Shown here in pieces: positions 36,647 through 48,179 of a DNA stretch of 64,000 nucleotides. Origin of the DNA: Bisporella sp. PMI_857 (Eukaryota > Ascomycota > Leotiomycetes > Helotiales > Helotiaceae); the NCBI GenBank assembly GCA_021307315.1, contig JAJSPD010000055.1, positions 248,001 to 312,000 on the forward strand, written 5' to 3'. Position 1 is the first letter of the stretch; every line of letters begins with the position of its first letter. The notes beneath the pieces were generated by a model that saw only the letters and a program-made list of their open reading frames with translations, searched no databases and was not told the DNA's origin. The translations under genes were made by a program, and so were the position numbers.

Positions 36647-38841
36647 ATGGCAGACATATCGAAGGCCAACGTTGAGGCGATCGACCGTGTTGGGCAAAAG
36701 AGTAGCGTCCAAGCGTTGGATGCTACTCAACGACAGAATGCTGTTGGCTATGATGAATACTTAGAGGCTATGGAGCTGGAGATTTCAGACGAAGAGGTGT
36801 GTGCGATGGGATTTTAAACATGGTCGATCAGTTATCTTATAACATCACTCCAGATCAGTAAAGTTCGATGGAAACTCGATCTCATTATTCTCCCAATCTT
36901 CCTTATTACACAAGCATTGCAATTCGTAGACAAAACATCCCTCAACTATGCCAATCTATTTGGTTACCAGAAAGCTCTTGGTCTGAAAGGGAAGCAGTTT
37001 AATTATCTTTCTGCTAGTGAGTATCACCTCGAAGTGCGAACACGAGTACAAGTCCGAAACGAATGTGTGAGAGAGTGTTGATACCTTTCTAGTGCTCTAT
37101 GCTGGCTACTTCTTCGGCCAGTATCCTTGCGGTTGGCTCATTGGCCGATTTCCCGCCCAGAAGGTTCTTGCAATCAGTATCATGCTCTGGGGATTGACAG
37201 TGGTCGTGATGACCCAAGCTCGGTCTTATAGTAGTGCCTGTAAGTTCCAATGCCTCTACCAGCGGATTGTCAGAGAATCGATTAAACTAACTTTACATAG
37301 TGGCTGTCCGTTGTGGGTAGATAATTGTCTGAAACCAGAAGCATCACTAATTACTCATACAGTCTTCATGGGTATGTTTGAGGCTGCAGTCACACCGTGA
37401 GTTTCCATAAGTTAGAACTCAACAGGGCGGTAACTAACACATTGGCTCTTGTATCCAGAGGCTTAACTTTAATGACCGGCTTTTGGTACACTCGTCAGGA
37501 GATTCCTCTCCGTCAATGCATTTGGTATTCCTCTCTGGGCTGGGGGGGTATTGTAAGTTTCTCCAAATTTATTAGCCGTAGCGGTCATCACTTAACCATG
37601 ATTAGGTTGGATCTTATATGGCTATGGGTATCTCGAATCTTCCCGCAGACATGAACCCAGAGCGTTGGGAGCTTATCTTCTACATTGTATGTACCTAGAT
37701 GTGGGGCTGATATTGCTCATGGCTAATAGGAGAAGTTGGGTGGTGTTACTTTACTTTGGGCTTTGGTCGTATGGTTTGTTTTATCCGACTCGCCATCCAA
37801 TGCTATTTTCCTCAGTCACCGTGAGCGATTGATTGCCGTTAAGCGAGTTTCTGGCAATGAGACTGGTATCAAGAACAAGCATTTCGACAAAGGCCAAATT
37901 GTTGCCGGTTTCACGGACCCGAAAACTATTCTCATCTTTATTAGCGTTTTCGCAGCGTAAGTCTTATGCACGCAGACCCATTAACTTTTGTTTGAGTTGC
38001 TCTGGCGTGATAAGGAGTCCAATGCTAATTCCGGACCCTAGTGCCATTCCGAATGGGGTCGTTAACTCCTTCTCGACCATTATAATTCGCGATATGGGCT
38101 TCGACGCAACAATGACCACTAAGCTCAAGTCGGTTGGAGATGCTGTGCAGGTTATTGCTCTACTAATTGGCGGTACAGTGATCTTGAACGTTCCAAACTG
38201 TTAGTCATTGTCATTCCGTTTCTGCTGTTCACAAGCTAATCAAGGCGAATAGCCCGTTTAATAACTGCCACTGTGGCGAATATCCTTTGCACAGTATCAG
38301 CTGGCTGTATGGCATACCTCCCTCGAAATAATACCTGGGGCAGGCTTGCATCCTTTTGGCTAGTCAACTCACAGTCCGTTGGATTTACGGTATCTCTAAC
38401 AACAATCTCGTCAAACATGGGCGGCTTCACCCACCGCTCGTTGGCAAGTGCTCTAGTTTTGTAAATATATCTTTCGATCTATAGTCGTGCTGCTTGTCAC
38501 TAACACGAATACTCAGTACCGCTTACTGCTGGGGCAACTTTGCCGGCCCTTTCGTCGTGGACCCAGCCCAGGCCCCATATTACAAAGGCGCTACTATTGG
38601 CCTTTTGGCTGGATACTCTATTAAGCTTAGTTGCCATCTTCTGCTTCTTGGTATGGAATAAGCTCGACTCTGCTTTTAATCTATATATCGCAGATTCTAA
38701 CATTGATACGTAGCTTATATGTTCACTGTCAACAAACGCCGAGACAAGATATATGGTCCCGCGAACAAGGAGGACAGTAATGAAGCTGGAATGAGAGATC
38801 AAACTGAATTTGAGAACAAAAATTTCAGATACGTCCTCTAA
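36647..38841 (+). CDS. MFS transporter, Dal5/allantoate permease (anion:cation symporter) type
   Basis: Plasma-membrane transporter of about 500 aa spread over about eleven small exons. I checked each join by frame; all use GT-AG introns. Family marks are the ISKVRWKLDLIILPI entry, FVDKTSLNYANLFG in the first helix, YFFGQYPCGWLIGRFPAQKVL, and LAVRCVFMGMFEAAVTPGLTLMTGFWYTR. Later come IPNGVVNSFSTIIIRDMGF, FTVSLTTISSNMGGFTHRS and AYCWGNFAGP. The tail is hydrophilic (NKRRDKIYGPAN). Members carry carboxylates such as allantoate, nicotinate or other organic acids. The acceptor after the fifth large exon may be 37730 or, better by family fit (ILGGVTLLW), 37736. It is divergent from DLH and likely imports the acid or lactone handled by the cluster. 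Confidence 0.9.
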
Positions 38842-40136
38842 AAGTGAATTCTTACAATCAAATGTAAAGGATAGAATGATATTTCTAAATACAGACATGT
38901 GTGTGTCTTGAAAAGTAATGAGTTGCTTGATTAGAACTTGATGTTTTGCAAATATAAGCTGGGCGGTATTCCTAGCAAGCAGGTCTAAGCTCGAAACAAC
39001 CACCACCTTGGGCATTTGCACGATCCTGTAAGATAACCGCACATATACCAGGCTGCATGTGCCGTCACTGTGGTTCGCTGACCAGAAGTGCGCACAAAAA
39101 GCAGTTTGCCTATTCTGTATTTAGGCTTTTGAAATTATCAGGAGCTTGAAAGATTCTCTGGTTTACTAATACTTAATACGTTATATATATATTGTACTTG
39201 GAGGGCTAATCTACATTTTCAAAGCACTTTCTAGGAACTACCTACTTTAACTTACTTGCGCTGGGCCTAGGCAGCTGGCTTTAATAGCTTCTTTTTGTGG
39301 AGTTGCAGAGTAAAACGATCGACACACTTTTGTGTAAGTCTTTTCAAGTAAGTAAAAAAATATTTTTCAGCAATTTTAGCTTGTGTAAGACTGGTCCCGT
39401 CCACGTGCACAGTACGTCAAATTTTTTGCTAAAATATTGATCAATATTCTTTAGCAGGGTTGCTGTACGAAAAAAAAGGATGACTGAGGCTATCGAGGGG
39501 GGAAGTTAACAATGATTGTAACAAGGAAACTGTAGGTAAAAGAGTGGTCTGCATTTTACTACATTTATAGGCTCTAGTTGAAGGACAGTCGACATGCACT
39601 CTGTGGATCTTTACAGAGTTCCAGTCCTTGAGCTGCTCTAAGGACGTTCTTAGAATAAAAATTATTACAGCTCTACTATGATCAAGAACATAGGGCTGAC
39701 GAGTCTGAGCATGAAGATCAATTGTAACCTTGAGTTACAGTTTTCTTAATCAAGACGTATTGGCACCTATTGACTCTTACAATGGATAATTATTCCAAAT
39801 AGTGTAAGCATTACGTAGCAAGTAGCATTACGTTTAAGTATAGAGCGGGTGTGTGGATCACATGAAACCGAAAGCTCCGTGTCCTAGGAGGCACACGGCA
39901 ATGATTGTTACATGAGAATTTCGCTGTTATTAAGTAGAGAATAGAAGCAACAGATAGTTTTGATACAGCCACAGTCACTGTGTAAGCTATATTGCACTCG
40001 TTTTTGTAATAAGTTAATTATAATGCCGCATGGTCTTCCTTATGGACCTTGACTGATTGTAAGCAATCCAGCCTGACACGGTCCTATCAACTATATTCCT
40101 AATATCGAGTGATGAATCATGTAGCTAGATCTTGCT
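38842..40136. other. Convergent intergenic region with a near-perfect inverted repeat
   Basis: No supported gene between the MFS gene (plus) and the lactonase gene (minus). TGCTAAA...TTTAGCA at 39427-39456 encloses a second palindrome ATATTGATCAATAT, making a 30-bp inverted repeat. It may be a terminator-like or chance structure. Confidence 0.45.
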
Positions 40137-41577
40137 TTAGTCCAGCCAGACAGCCTCGTATGGTGATGCATTATCGTACTTCAATGCAGCGACCTCGTGT
40201 ATCGTGCGTTTTGAAGGTGTCCAACCTAAGATGTACATATACCCCTCTGAAGTGTCGCTTAAATACATGTAGTCGGTCAACCCTTTTGGGTTAGAGTTAG
40301 TCTCATCCTCCCAGAACGCAACTCGAAGACCACCAGCAGACCCAAGTGTAAGAGGTGCCTTGTAATAAGTAAGGGCTTCTTCCGAAGTGAGGAGACCACG
40401 GTTGTTCAAGGGAAAAGCCGCAACCCAGCCGTTTGCTTCCGTGTTGTTCCATCCACGAGTACTGGTGAAGAGGTATTTTCCGTCGCGAGAGAGCTGAACG
40501 GCATTGCTTCGGTAGGTGTACTTGTCACGCATTTCTGTTTATTTATGGGATTAGTACTAAATCTAGGTTGCGCAGAGAGCGTTCGCAAAACATACCATTG
40601 GGAATTGCACTCGCGCGTTGTTTGTGATCCAGTCTGGTTTCACCAATCTCGAACACGTCGAGATACTGGCCTACGAGCTTCAGAGGCTTAAAATTAACAA
40701 CTTGAATTATCAAACCTACTGTGTTCATTGATCTTTGTACCCAATGTTAGCTTATAGAACTCGTTTCAAACAATAAAGAATTGTAGCATACCACATAGAG
40801 ATATTTGCCATTTTTACTGGGGAAGACGTTTCGGGGACCATCGCCAGTTTCGGGACTCAAGTTAATGGATAGCAACTTAGCCGTGCCGTTTTCTGCAATG
40901 TTGTACATGAAGATTGAATCCCAGCCCCTGCTTTTGCTCAGCCGAGACGTGCCAAGGGTGTTCTTGTGACTCACAGATGTGGGACGAAGCCTTTGTTGTT
41001 GATATTGACGTCAAAGCCATGAGCGCCGTAGAGCTAAATGATTACATGTTAGATAAAGCTGGATGGATAATATCACAATCCCATCTTACAACAGCCGCGC
41101 GCGTCTTGGTTACATTATCAATATCTTCCTTTGGAACGTAAAACATCTCGTCTACCTGCTCACTAATGCCACCGTCATCATCCAAAGAGTGGATTCGAGC
41201 GGTTGGGCCGCCTGCGCTGAAGGCGTACCGGCCGTCATCCGAGAAATAACATGATGAGGAGGCTGGAACGGTCAGATTTGGCTTCCTCATATGATTTTAG
41301 AGGTGAACCATCATGTTGGTATATACTTACTAACGTTTACCGTATTTAAATGCGTAAACCTGTAGTCTGGTGTCATAGCCCACGAAAATATCCGTGGCGG
41401 TTCACTCATGGTGGTGGCGTACACACGATCGCGAGCAGCATTAGAGGTGACAAACTGATGCAGACCAAACCCAGGAACAGTCGCATTGAGTGTTAGCGAA
41501 CTGGCAATCGTGTCGAAGGCAAGGAGGAAGAGGCTCGAATTCGTGTAAGAACCGGTGAGAAGGTGGTGGACCACCAT
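40137..41577 (-). CDS. Carboxymuconate-cyclase-type lactonase (seven-bladed beta-propeller)
   Basis: Seven exons: 41577-41335, 41281-41090, 41033-40975, 40927-40792, 40732-40720, 40670-40596, 40534-40137, giving 371 aa. Fungal 3-carboxy-cis,cis-muconate lactonizing enzymes have this length and fold. Shared features are HHLLTGSYTNSSLFLLAFD at the start, SCYFSDDGRYAFSAGGPTA, LYGAHGFDVN, HLGWDSIFMYNIAENGTA, GDGPRNVFPSKNGKYLYV, YTYRSNAVQLSRDGKYLF and the C-terminal ASPYEAVWL. Each blade carries a similar DGRY/NGKY/DGKY turn. Exon 5 is only 13 nt, yet its inclusion is needed for frame. The first intron is the least certain (GTTAGT donor at 41334, AAG acceptor at 41282). In the beta-ketoadipate route the enzyme cyclises carboxymuconate; other family members open sugar lactones. 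Which applies here is open. Confidence 0.88.
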
Positions 41578-42118
41578 GTTGAGATCTTTAGTTACGGGCA
41601 ATAACTAAGTGATGCAACAATACTTGCCAGAGGGATGGCCGATATAATCGGTTCTCGAAAAAGATATGCTCATCTTTATGGTGTCTGGAAGGTTGCAAGG
41701 AAATAGTCATTTGATATTAGTGATTAATGTGGTTTGGCTTATCATCAGGTCAGATTTGAAGAATCTTGACTGCCATCCGAGGTATCTCCCCGTGGTAGTC
41801 TGTCTCCGTGGTAGTCTGTTTTGTCCGCGGTTGATCAGAATCATTAAAAGCTAGATGACAAGGTATCTAAAAAAAAGTATATGCACTGGTTAGTCCCGAT
41901 TCACATTTTCATTGGCTATTTCGTAGTAGCCAAGTTGTTCAAACACTTTCGGTGTCTTTCCGAGTTTGTGTTCGAGGCTAAGCGTGGAAAAACTCTGCTT
42001 TCCAATAGGCTGACATAGCTTTTCGAAAATGGGGTCCCCGTGTGGAGGGCTTGAGGGATGCGGAATAAACCACTTTAAAGTCGAGAAGATTGTGGGGAGC
42101 GATTCGAACTTCTTGGCT

Positions 42119-42156
42119 CCCCGGCGAATTTCCGGTTGACACCAAAATTCCGCGGG
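42119..42156. promoter_or_regulatory. Candidate Zn2Cys6 sites upstream of lactonase
   Basis: CCCCGGCGAATTTCCGG followed about 12 bp later by ATTCCGCGGG, around 540-580 bp before the lactonase start. The same two words, in the same order and closer together, occur at 26872-26896 before the PrpD gene. Confidence 0.35.
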
Positions 42157-43498
42157 TCTATTAATTGTTGTGAAGGAGTATAGCTATATACCTTCTTTCC
42201 GGAGTTAAATGTTTCTGACATGAGTACACATACAAAATATATAGGAGATCGTTTTCTATTGGAAAAAAAATTAGTGCTTCTTTTTTAGTTTAACTTTCAA
42301 GATATGCTATTGGGTTTGTTATGTAGTATGCTTGTATAGGTAAATAAACGAACGCCACTTATATTGTGTAGATCGATTTACTTTAAAAAGTTATTCTTAT
42401 AACTGATCCTATTATAATCTAACTTTGCATTAAATGATAATTAAAGCATTATCGGTACCACTCGAGACTAACTTTTTAATGTTACATTCCACTTTTCGGA
42501 AACAAGACGGCCGGGCATGCCTGGCGTCAGACAGATATCTTTTGATGTTACATCACCCTTAATAGTCCATTACAGGTATGTTGTGACAGCTTTCTCAAAT
42601 TTACCACTATTAGACCCACTAAATGTACTACCATGGACGGTATCTAAGCTTGTTTTGAATGCTGGCAGTCCAGCATTAAGTAGCTGGTAGTCCTATTTAG
42701 CATAATAATCTTCTTCAACCTGGTATTATGATAAGCAACAGACATCGCTTCAAGTCCACCACAGTCATGTTCCATGGCTAATATATGTTTGTGTCCATAT
42801 TGTTGTATTTTGACGCTCTACATCCGTAGAAACGTCAATAGAATCCCTCATATCATGTATTGTTGACCGTGCCGAGCTCGCGCTTAAAGGAGCTCCATCT
42901 GCTAGAAGAATGCAGCCATGACTTGTTATCTATGTAAGAAAATTACGATATTGTGCTCCATTCTTCATGCGAGCGTCATTTCCAAAAGCTACGAGCGGCA
43001 TTGTAATGTTTGGAGCTGATCTAGCCGCATAAATTGTATGGTCACTAAGTGCGACGACATCCGTGATTATTTGGGCTGGATATGGTTTGCTGATAAATCA
43101 ACGGAGCAATAGCCAATATAATGAGTTCCGTTTTGGATAGCATCATGATAAGCCAGAGCCTTCGTATTATGATTTTGATATCTTTGAGATTCCGCATGAA
43201 AGAGGTGGATAGAAATTATGATTTCATCTCTGCCAGAAAATGTGGACAGCTGTGGATTCAAAACTTATAGTAAAAAACATCTGGATCAAGCAAACACCCT
43301 GAAATTGTGCGCTCAATTTTCCAAGAAGTAATGGATAAAGCTACTTACATTCAGACGTGGAAAAACAGTTTGCTATTGAGGTTAGCTACGGCGTTCTAGT
43401 AATGCCTATATTTTCATGAAACTTGAGGGAGGCCTTACAATCAAATAGGCTAATGCTTCCCTGCAGTTTCTGTTGCCCCTCATCAACCATGAAGTAGG

Positions 43499-43580
43499 AG
43501 CGGAGGGGTGGAAACTGCCGTTCACGGTTCCCGAGGCTGGAGAGCGGAGGTGGAAACTGCCGCTTACAGTTCCCGAGGCC
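43499..43580. repeat. Two-copy tandem repeat, about 42-nt unit
   Basis: The unit AGCGGAGG...TGGAAACTGCCG..T.C.GTTCCCGAGGC occurs at about 43499-43539 and again at 43542-43580 with a few C/T and A/G changes. It is GC-richer than its surroundings. Confidence 0.75.
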
Positions 43581-44228
43581 ACAAAACCAAGGTGGAGTAC
43601 AGTTTAATCAATTGATACTGTCCTTCTGATCTTAGTATAATTTGCACCTAAGCGTGTAAATTCACGACAACATTGTATATTACGTTTTCTTAACGTTTAC
43701 ACCTAGTTGCAGTACACGTGTGGCAGCCAAGTGGTTAAAAATCACGGCTGATTTTGAATTACGCCACTATTTAGTCTTCGAATCTTGGTTTCTGGGGATA
43801 TTCTATGTTTTCCTAACTTAAAATTTGTTCGCTTTTGCCTGTATTCATTTATTTTTCGTTATTTTTCGTTAGTTGGGAATGGACCATAGGATATGGGTCG
43901 GATAAAAGCCTGAAGTGGCTTTTGACCAAGTAGGGAACAACAAAATATCATATCAGGTTAGTTGCTTCGGCGTGTTATCCGCGAAAAGGGATCTACGTCG
44001 CAAATATCATATCGATTGTACAAAGATAAATTTTTAGCCGACGACATGTCATGGCTACATGAACATAGCTTCATTCATATCTCAGCCTAATATCATCTCT
44101 CTTGACATGGCCTGAATCGAAGATATAAGTATCAGCAAGAATGCACTCCAAACAGAGGTCCACATCCGTCTTTCTCCAACTCCACTACCCTTTGGAATCA
44201 TATCAGGTGTCAACACATCTCTCTCATC

Positions 44229-45199
44229 ATGCAATTCTCGTACCTCGGTGCCTTGGCCATTTTTGCTGCTAGCGGCTTCTGCGCTAGTTTACAGGCGGTA
44301 TCTGACTTTGGCGGCAATCCTACCAGAATTAACATGTACATATATGTCCCCGATAAGCTAGCTACAAAGCCAGCTGTTATTGTAGCGGTATGTCTGGGTT
44401 ATGCAATTTTTGCTAACTAGTTAGAGCGTTCTCTCCATACTCCAGATGCCTTTAGAAACATTAGCTGACTACATCCAAGCTACACCCTTGTGGTGGAAAC
44501 GCTCAACAGTGGTATAGTGGCACTCGACTTCCTTCCTACGCCGACCAGAATGGCTTTATTCTTATTTATCCGAGCACACCTAATATGAATAACTGCTGGG
44601 ATGTCCAGAGTGCAGCCAGCTTGACGCATAATCAGGGCGGAGACGCACTTGGAATTGTCAACATGGTGAAATATACGCTCAACAAATACCAGGGCGATGC
44701 GGCACGTGTTTATGTCATGGGCGGGTCTTCAGGCGCTATGATGACTAATGTACTTGCCGGATCTTATCCAGATATATTCGAGGCCGGCTCTGCATTTTCA
44801 GGAGTGGCACACGCATGTTTTGCTGGAGCCCCTAGCGCAACTCCAATGTCATCTAATCAGAGTTGTGCTCAGGGCCTAACCCATACCCCGGAGCAATGGG
44901 CCAATTTTGTTTATAATTCATACCCTGGGTACACCGGCCGCCGAACACGCCTACAGATATTCCACGGATTGGCGGATACCTTAGTACGCCCTCAAACTGC
45001 CGTTGAAGCCCTCAAACAGTGGTCAACTGTGCTAAATGTGCCATGGAGCAAGAACGTTACAGGAGTTCCATCTTCTCAATATACTCAAATAATATACGGA
45101 GATGGTACAAAACTCCAAGGATTTTTTGGGCAAGGGGTTGGACATATAGCACCAGTCAACGAGCAATTGCTGCTCAAGTTTTTTGGAATCATCAGTTGA
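44229..45199 (+). CDS. Secreted CE1-type carbohydrate esterase (acetylxylan/feruloyl esterase)
   Basis: Exons 44229-44387 and 44480-45199 (92-nt intron) give 292 aa. A signal peptide is clear: a short start, a hydrophobic core (YLGALAIFAASG) and a likely cut near residue 19-22. The mature part is an alpha/beta hydrolase of carbohydrate esterase family 1 (PHB-depolymerase-like). It has HPCGGNAQQWYSGTRLPS, nucleophile Ser near 136 in GGSSGAMM, Asp near 219 in HGLADT and His near 275 in GVGHIAP. It has no cellulose-binding module. The usual role is removal of acetyl or feruloyl groups from plant xylan outside the cell. The gene stands beside the catabolic cluster; if it frees aromatic acids, it would supply substrate for it, but this link is speculative. 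Confidence 0.93.
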
Positions 45200-46848
45200 T
45201 TCCATTTGTTTGGAATAAGTGCTAGGAAGCATCGATCTAATTACTTCTCCTGCTCATGTTTGGAGAATATGGCTTGGCCATCTCTCATTGGAATTGATTT
45301 CCGTTGACATCTCTTCTGGAAAATCTTACACAATAGTAAATGTCGTGAAGATATTTTAGCCAAGTTCCACGAATTCTGTTTCTATAAGTCGGCCACCGCG
45401 ACCCTCGATCTAAGTGATCTTGCAGCAGCCATCTAATCACGAATGATAACAACTAACGTCACACATTCGACCTCCCTAGTTTCGCCTTTCCTCTTCCACT
45501 TTCATCTTCTAAAATTCTATTAATCTGCGTTACTTGCGTAAAACTTTATAATATCTGACCGGCATCCCTAATCTGCTGGTCTCTTGATGCGATATATCAT
45601 TAGCTGCGACAGGGTTCAAAAGTCCTTGGACAATTTGCCGATGTTTATGCGGGCTTCCATACTGCTTTCGTTTCTCTATTTTCCTGTGTTTGCCGACATC
45701 CAATCGATTTTAAACTCTATTTCATCTCCTTGTGGTTGGTTTACCAGTGGTGTCGATTTTTGCGGCCGACGTAGTCTGCAGGTTGGAATCTGAAGGGTGA
45801 CTGCGTTTGATTGCTGAGGATCGATGTTTCCGCCTCAAAGTATCAACCTGAAAGCTCAGAATATAATTCCGGAGATATCTAGCCTCGTTGTGCTTCAAAA
45901 TTCAAAGGGGTAAAACGGAGTTGAAATCCAAAGAGGTGATCGAATCTAGGCCAATATTTCTATTTACGCGCATGCATTGTGCGGAAAGAAAAGGTGCACA
46001 ATGCGACATCCGGAAATTTCACCCCTTAGATTAAAAAATTAATACAACGGTGGTGGTAAGACAAAGTAAAGCGCCACCAATAGCAGCTTGACACGACAAG
46101 GTCACGTGTAAAGCTATGAGCACCGATATCCATCTTACATCTTTCACATCATTGTCCAAGCAATTACTCTACCTGATTTATTCAAATAGTCTAGTTAGCA
46201 ACCTTGATAAAGAATAAATAAGTTGCGCCTGGGCTGATGCTCGCTCCTACTTAAATATTTATTAAGCAGAGGGAGACGACACAAGAACAAATCCTTTTGA
46301 CTGGCAATGAAAGAGGAACCCCCTCTATTACCTAATATTACTAATTAGAACCGGAAAGACTATGATATCCTGCTAAACTGCCCACTTGTCTAGCCAGGCC
46401 CTTTGCCCTTTGTACTGCAGCCCAAGCTCACCAAACCTTTGCAGATATAAACAGCCTCGTTGCCTAATTTTAATCAAGTTCTTCAAAAAGATCTGCTTTA
46501 TGGAAGAGTCAATCACCAAGGAATTTCTATTATCCTCTAAATATGTGGCTGAGTCAACTTCGTTTCTTGAACTCTCAGCTTTCTCGGTAAACTGCCCTTT
46601 AACAATCGGCTCATTGATTCCTCCAATTAATATAAGTTGACATTTAGAACCCAAATATCGCTGATTCTATACTGGAAGGAAGGCTCAATAGGACTGAAAT
46701 AGGGTATTGGATTCGTCGGGAAGTATGACAAGCAGAATTCCCGGTCGAGGCGCCTTTCTCATTGAAACTACGTTTAGAAGCAGTTTACCCCTCAATCATC
46801 AGCCAATACAATAAAGCCAGATTGCCTTAGGTTACTGTAGGTGATTAT
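45200..46848. other. Intergenic 1.65 kb, no supported gene
   Basis: Open frames on both strands at 46373-46654 overlap each other and match no family I know. The rest is A/T-rich with scattered stops. Confidence 0.5.
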
Positions 46849-48179
46849 ATGACGGCTTTCACCATGATACTAACCCTATTTAGAGTCCAAGAGACTATCC
46901 ATCCTAAGGCATTTGACAAAGAAATCCTTACGCTTCCTGAAGAGACTTGGGCAGATGCATTTGAGAAGTCGATCTTGTCTCCCAAGGCCTTCGAATTAGC
47001 AACGTGCCCCGGAGTTGTGGCATGGGCTGATATGTCCTCCTGTGGAACTAACGGCGTGTTCAGTGACTACCATATCCCCAATTTCCTCTCAGACTCTAAT
47101 ATGTTCTATAGAGATTGTGATGCAATGGGGTAGTTCAAAGGTTACGAGTTCGAAGTGGATTATAAATCTTTCTCATGATATGCGCTCCAGAGAGACTGTG
47201 GGATTTTTTAAATCAACTAGTGGGGGAAATTCTATCCAAATCTTACGACGCTTGAAAGATTGTGTTTCACAGGCCGGGAATCCATTCCTATTACCCACAA
47301 TCATTATGCACGAGGAATTAAACCACATCGGAGAACGGCAGCGAGCAATCCGGCGAGAGGTACGAAAGGTCGAGGATGCTCTAGGGCTCCGAAATGGAGT
47401 TCAAGTGAGTACGAATCCGTACACCTTCATCAATGGGAACGTTGACTTCGATTTTCTCAATAGAGAAATCGTTGAAACTAGCGCCCAGCTCCTGAAACGA
47501 ACGCCGAAAATCTATCTCGAGATATTAAACGACCTCGAGTCCGCAATGAGTGTTTATGGAGCAGCCATCCCGAGTGAACGTGAGCATACCACCAAAAATC
47601 AAGTGGAACTTATGTCAATACTTAAGTTCCAACAAAGAAGAGTTCAAGCAATGGCTAGATACCACCAAGTCACCACTAGCAGGCTGGATATTCAAATAAA
47701 TGCAGTGAGAATTGAACCTTGGTAGAAATTGAAAGCGAAGACTAAAGCCAGTGACAGCTCTACAACCTTATCGCTCAAAAGGACAACAAGCTCAATTATC
47801 TTGTGGCAACTGAATCCCGACGAATTGCAGCGGCAAGCAAATACGAAAGTTCCGCCATGAGAACAATTTCAATACTCGGCGTAGTCTTCCTTCCAGGTAC
47901 TTTTGTAGCTGTGAGTTCCTTGTATTATTTTATGCTATTAAACTGGTTAACAAATGATAGTCCGTTCTTAGCACCAGCTTTTTTGATTTTCAAGCAGCAG
48001 TCGTGTCGCCATTATTTTGGGTATATTGGGCAGTGACTATACCTTTAACCTTGATTGTGCTTACAGTTTGGATATTCTGGTATCGAACAAATAAGCGTGC
48101 TCACTTAGAAATGGATAAAAGGCTAGAAGAGAGCATGCCGAGTTCGGCTGAACGCAAAATAAGCCCTTATAACAACTAA
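46849..48179 (+). CDS. CorA-like two-helix membrane protein
   Basis: Exons 46849-47062, 47112-47704, 47758-47910 and 47961-48179 give about 392 aa. The long cytosolic part (FKSTSGGNSIQILRRLKDC, ANPFLLPTIIM-like NPFLLPTIIM) is followed by extended helices. Before the membrane comes RIAAASKYESSAMRTISILGVVFLPGTFVA, the typical run-in to the first membrane helix of fungal CorA-like proteins. After a short loop (LSTSFFDFQ) the second helix is WVYWAVTIPLTLIVLTVWIFW. True CorA magnesium channels have a GMN motif between the helices; none is present here, so magnesium transport is doubtful. Many fungal genomes have families of such proteins, often near accessory genes. The 5' end is uncertain: the AG at 46839-46840 could be the acceptor of a further upstream exon. 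Confidence 0.75.

Larger units (their letters stand above)
41578..44228. other. Intergenic 2.65 kb: lactonase promoter, A/T-rich DNA, short tandem repeat
   Basis: No supported gene. The first 600 bp are the lactonase upstream region with CG-rich words at 42119-42156. The rest is A/T-rich (especially 42230-42470), with only short open frames. Confidence 0.5.

Noticed and set aside
46373..46654. Overlapping open frames on both strands
   Set aside because: No domain, no splice partner and no codon pattern favouring either strand.
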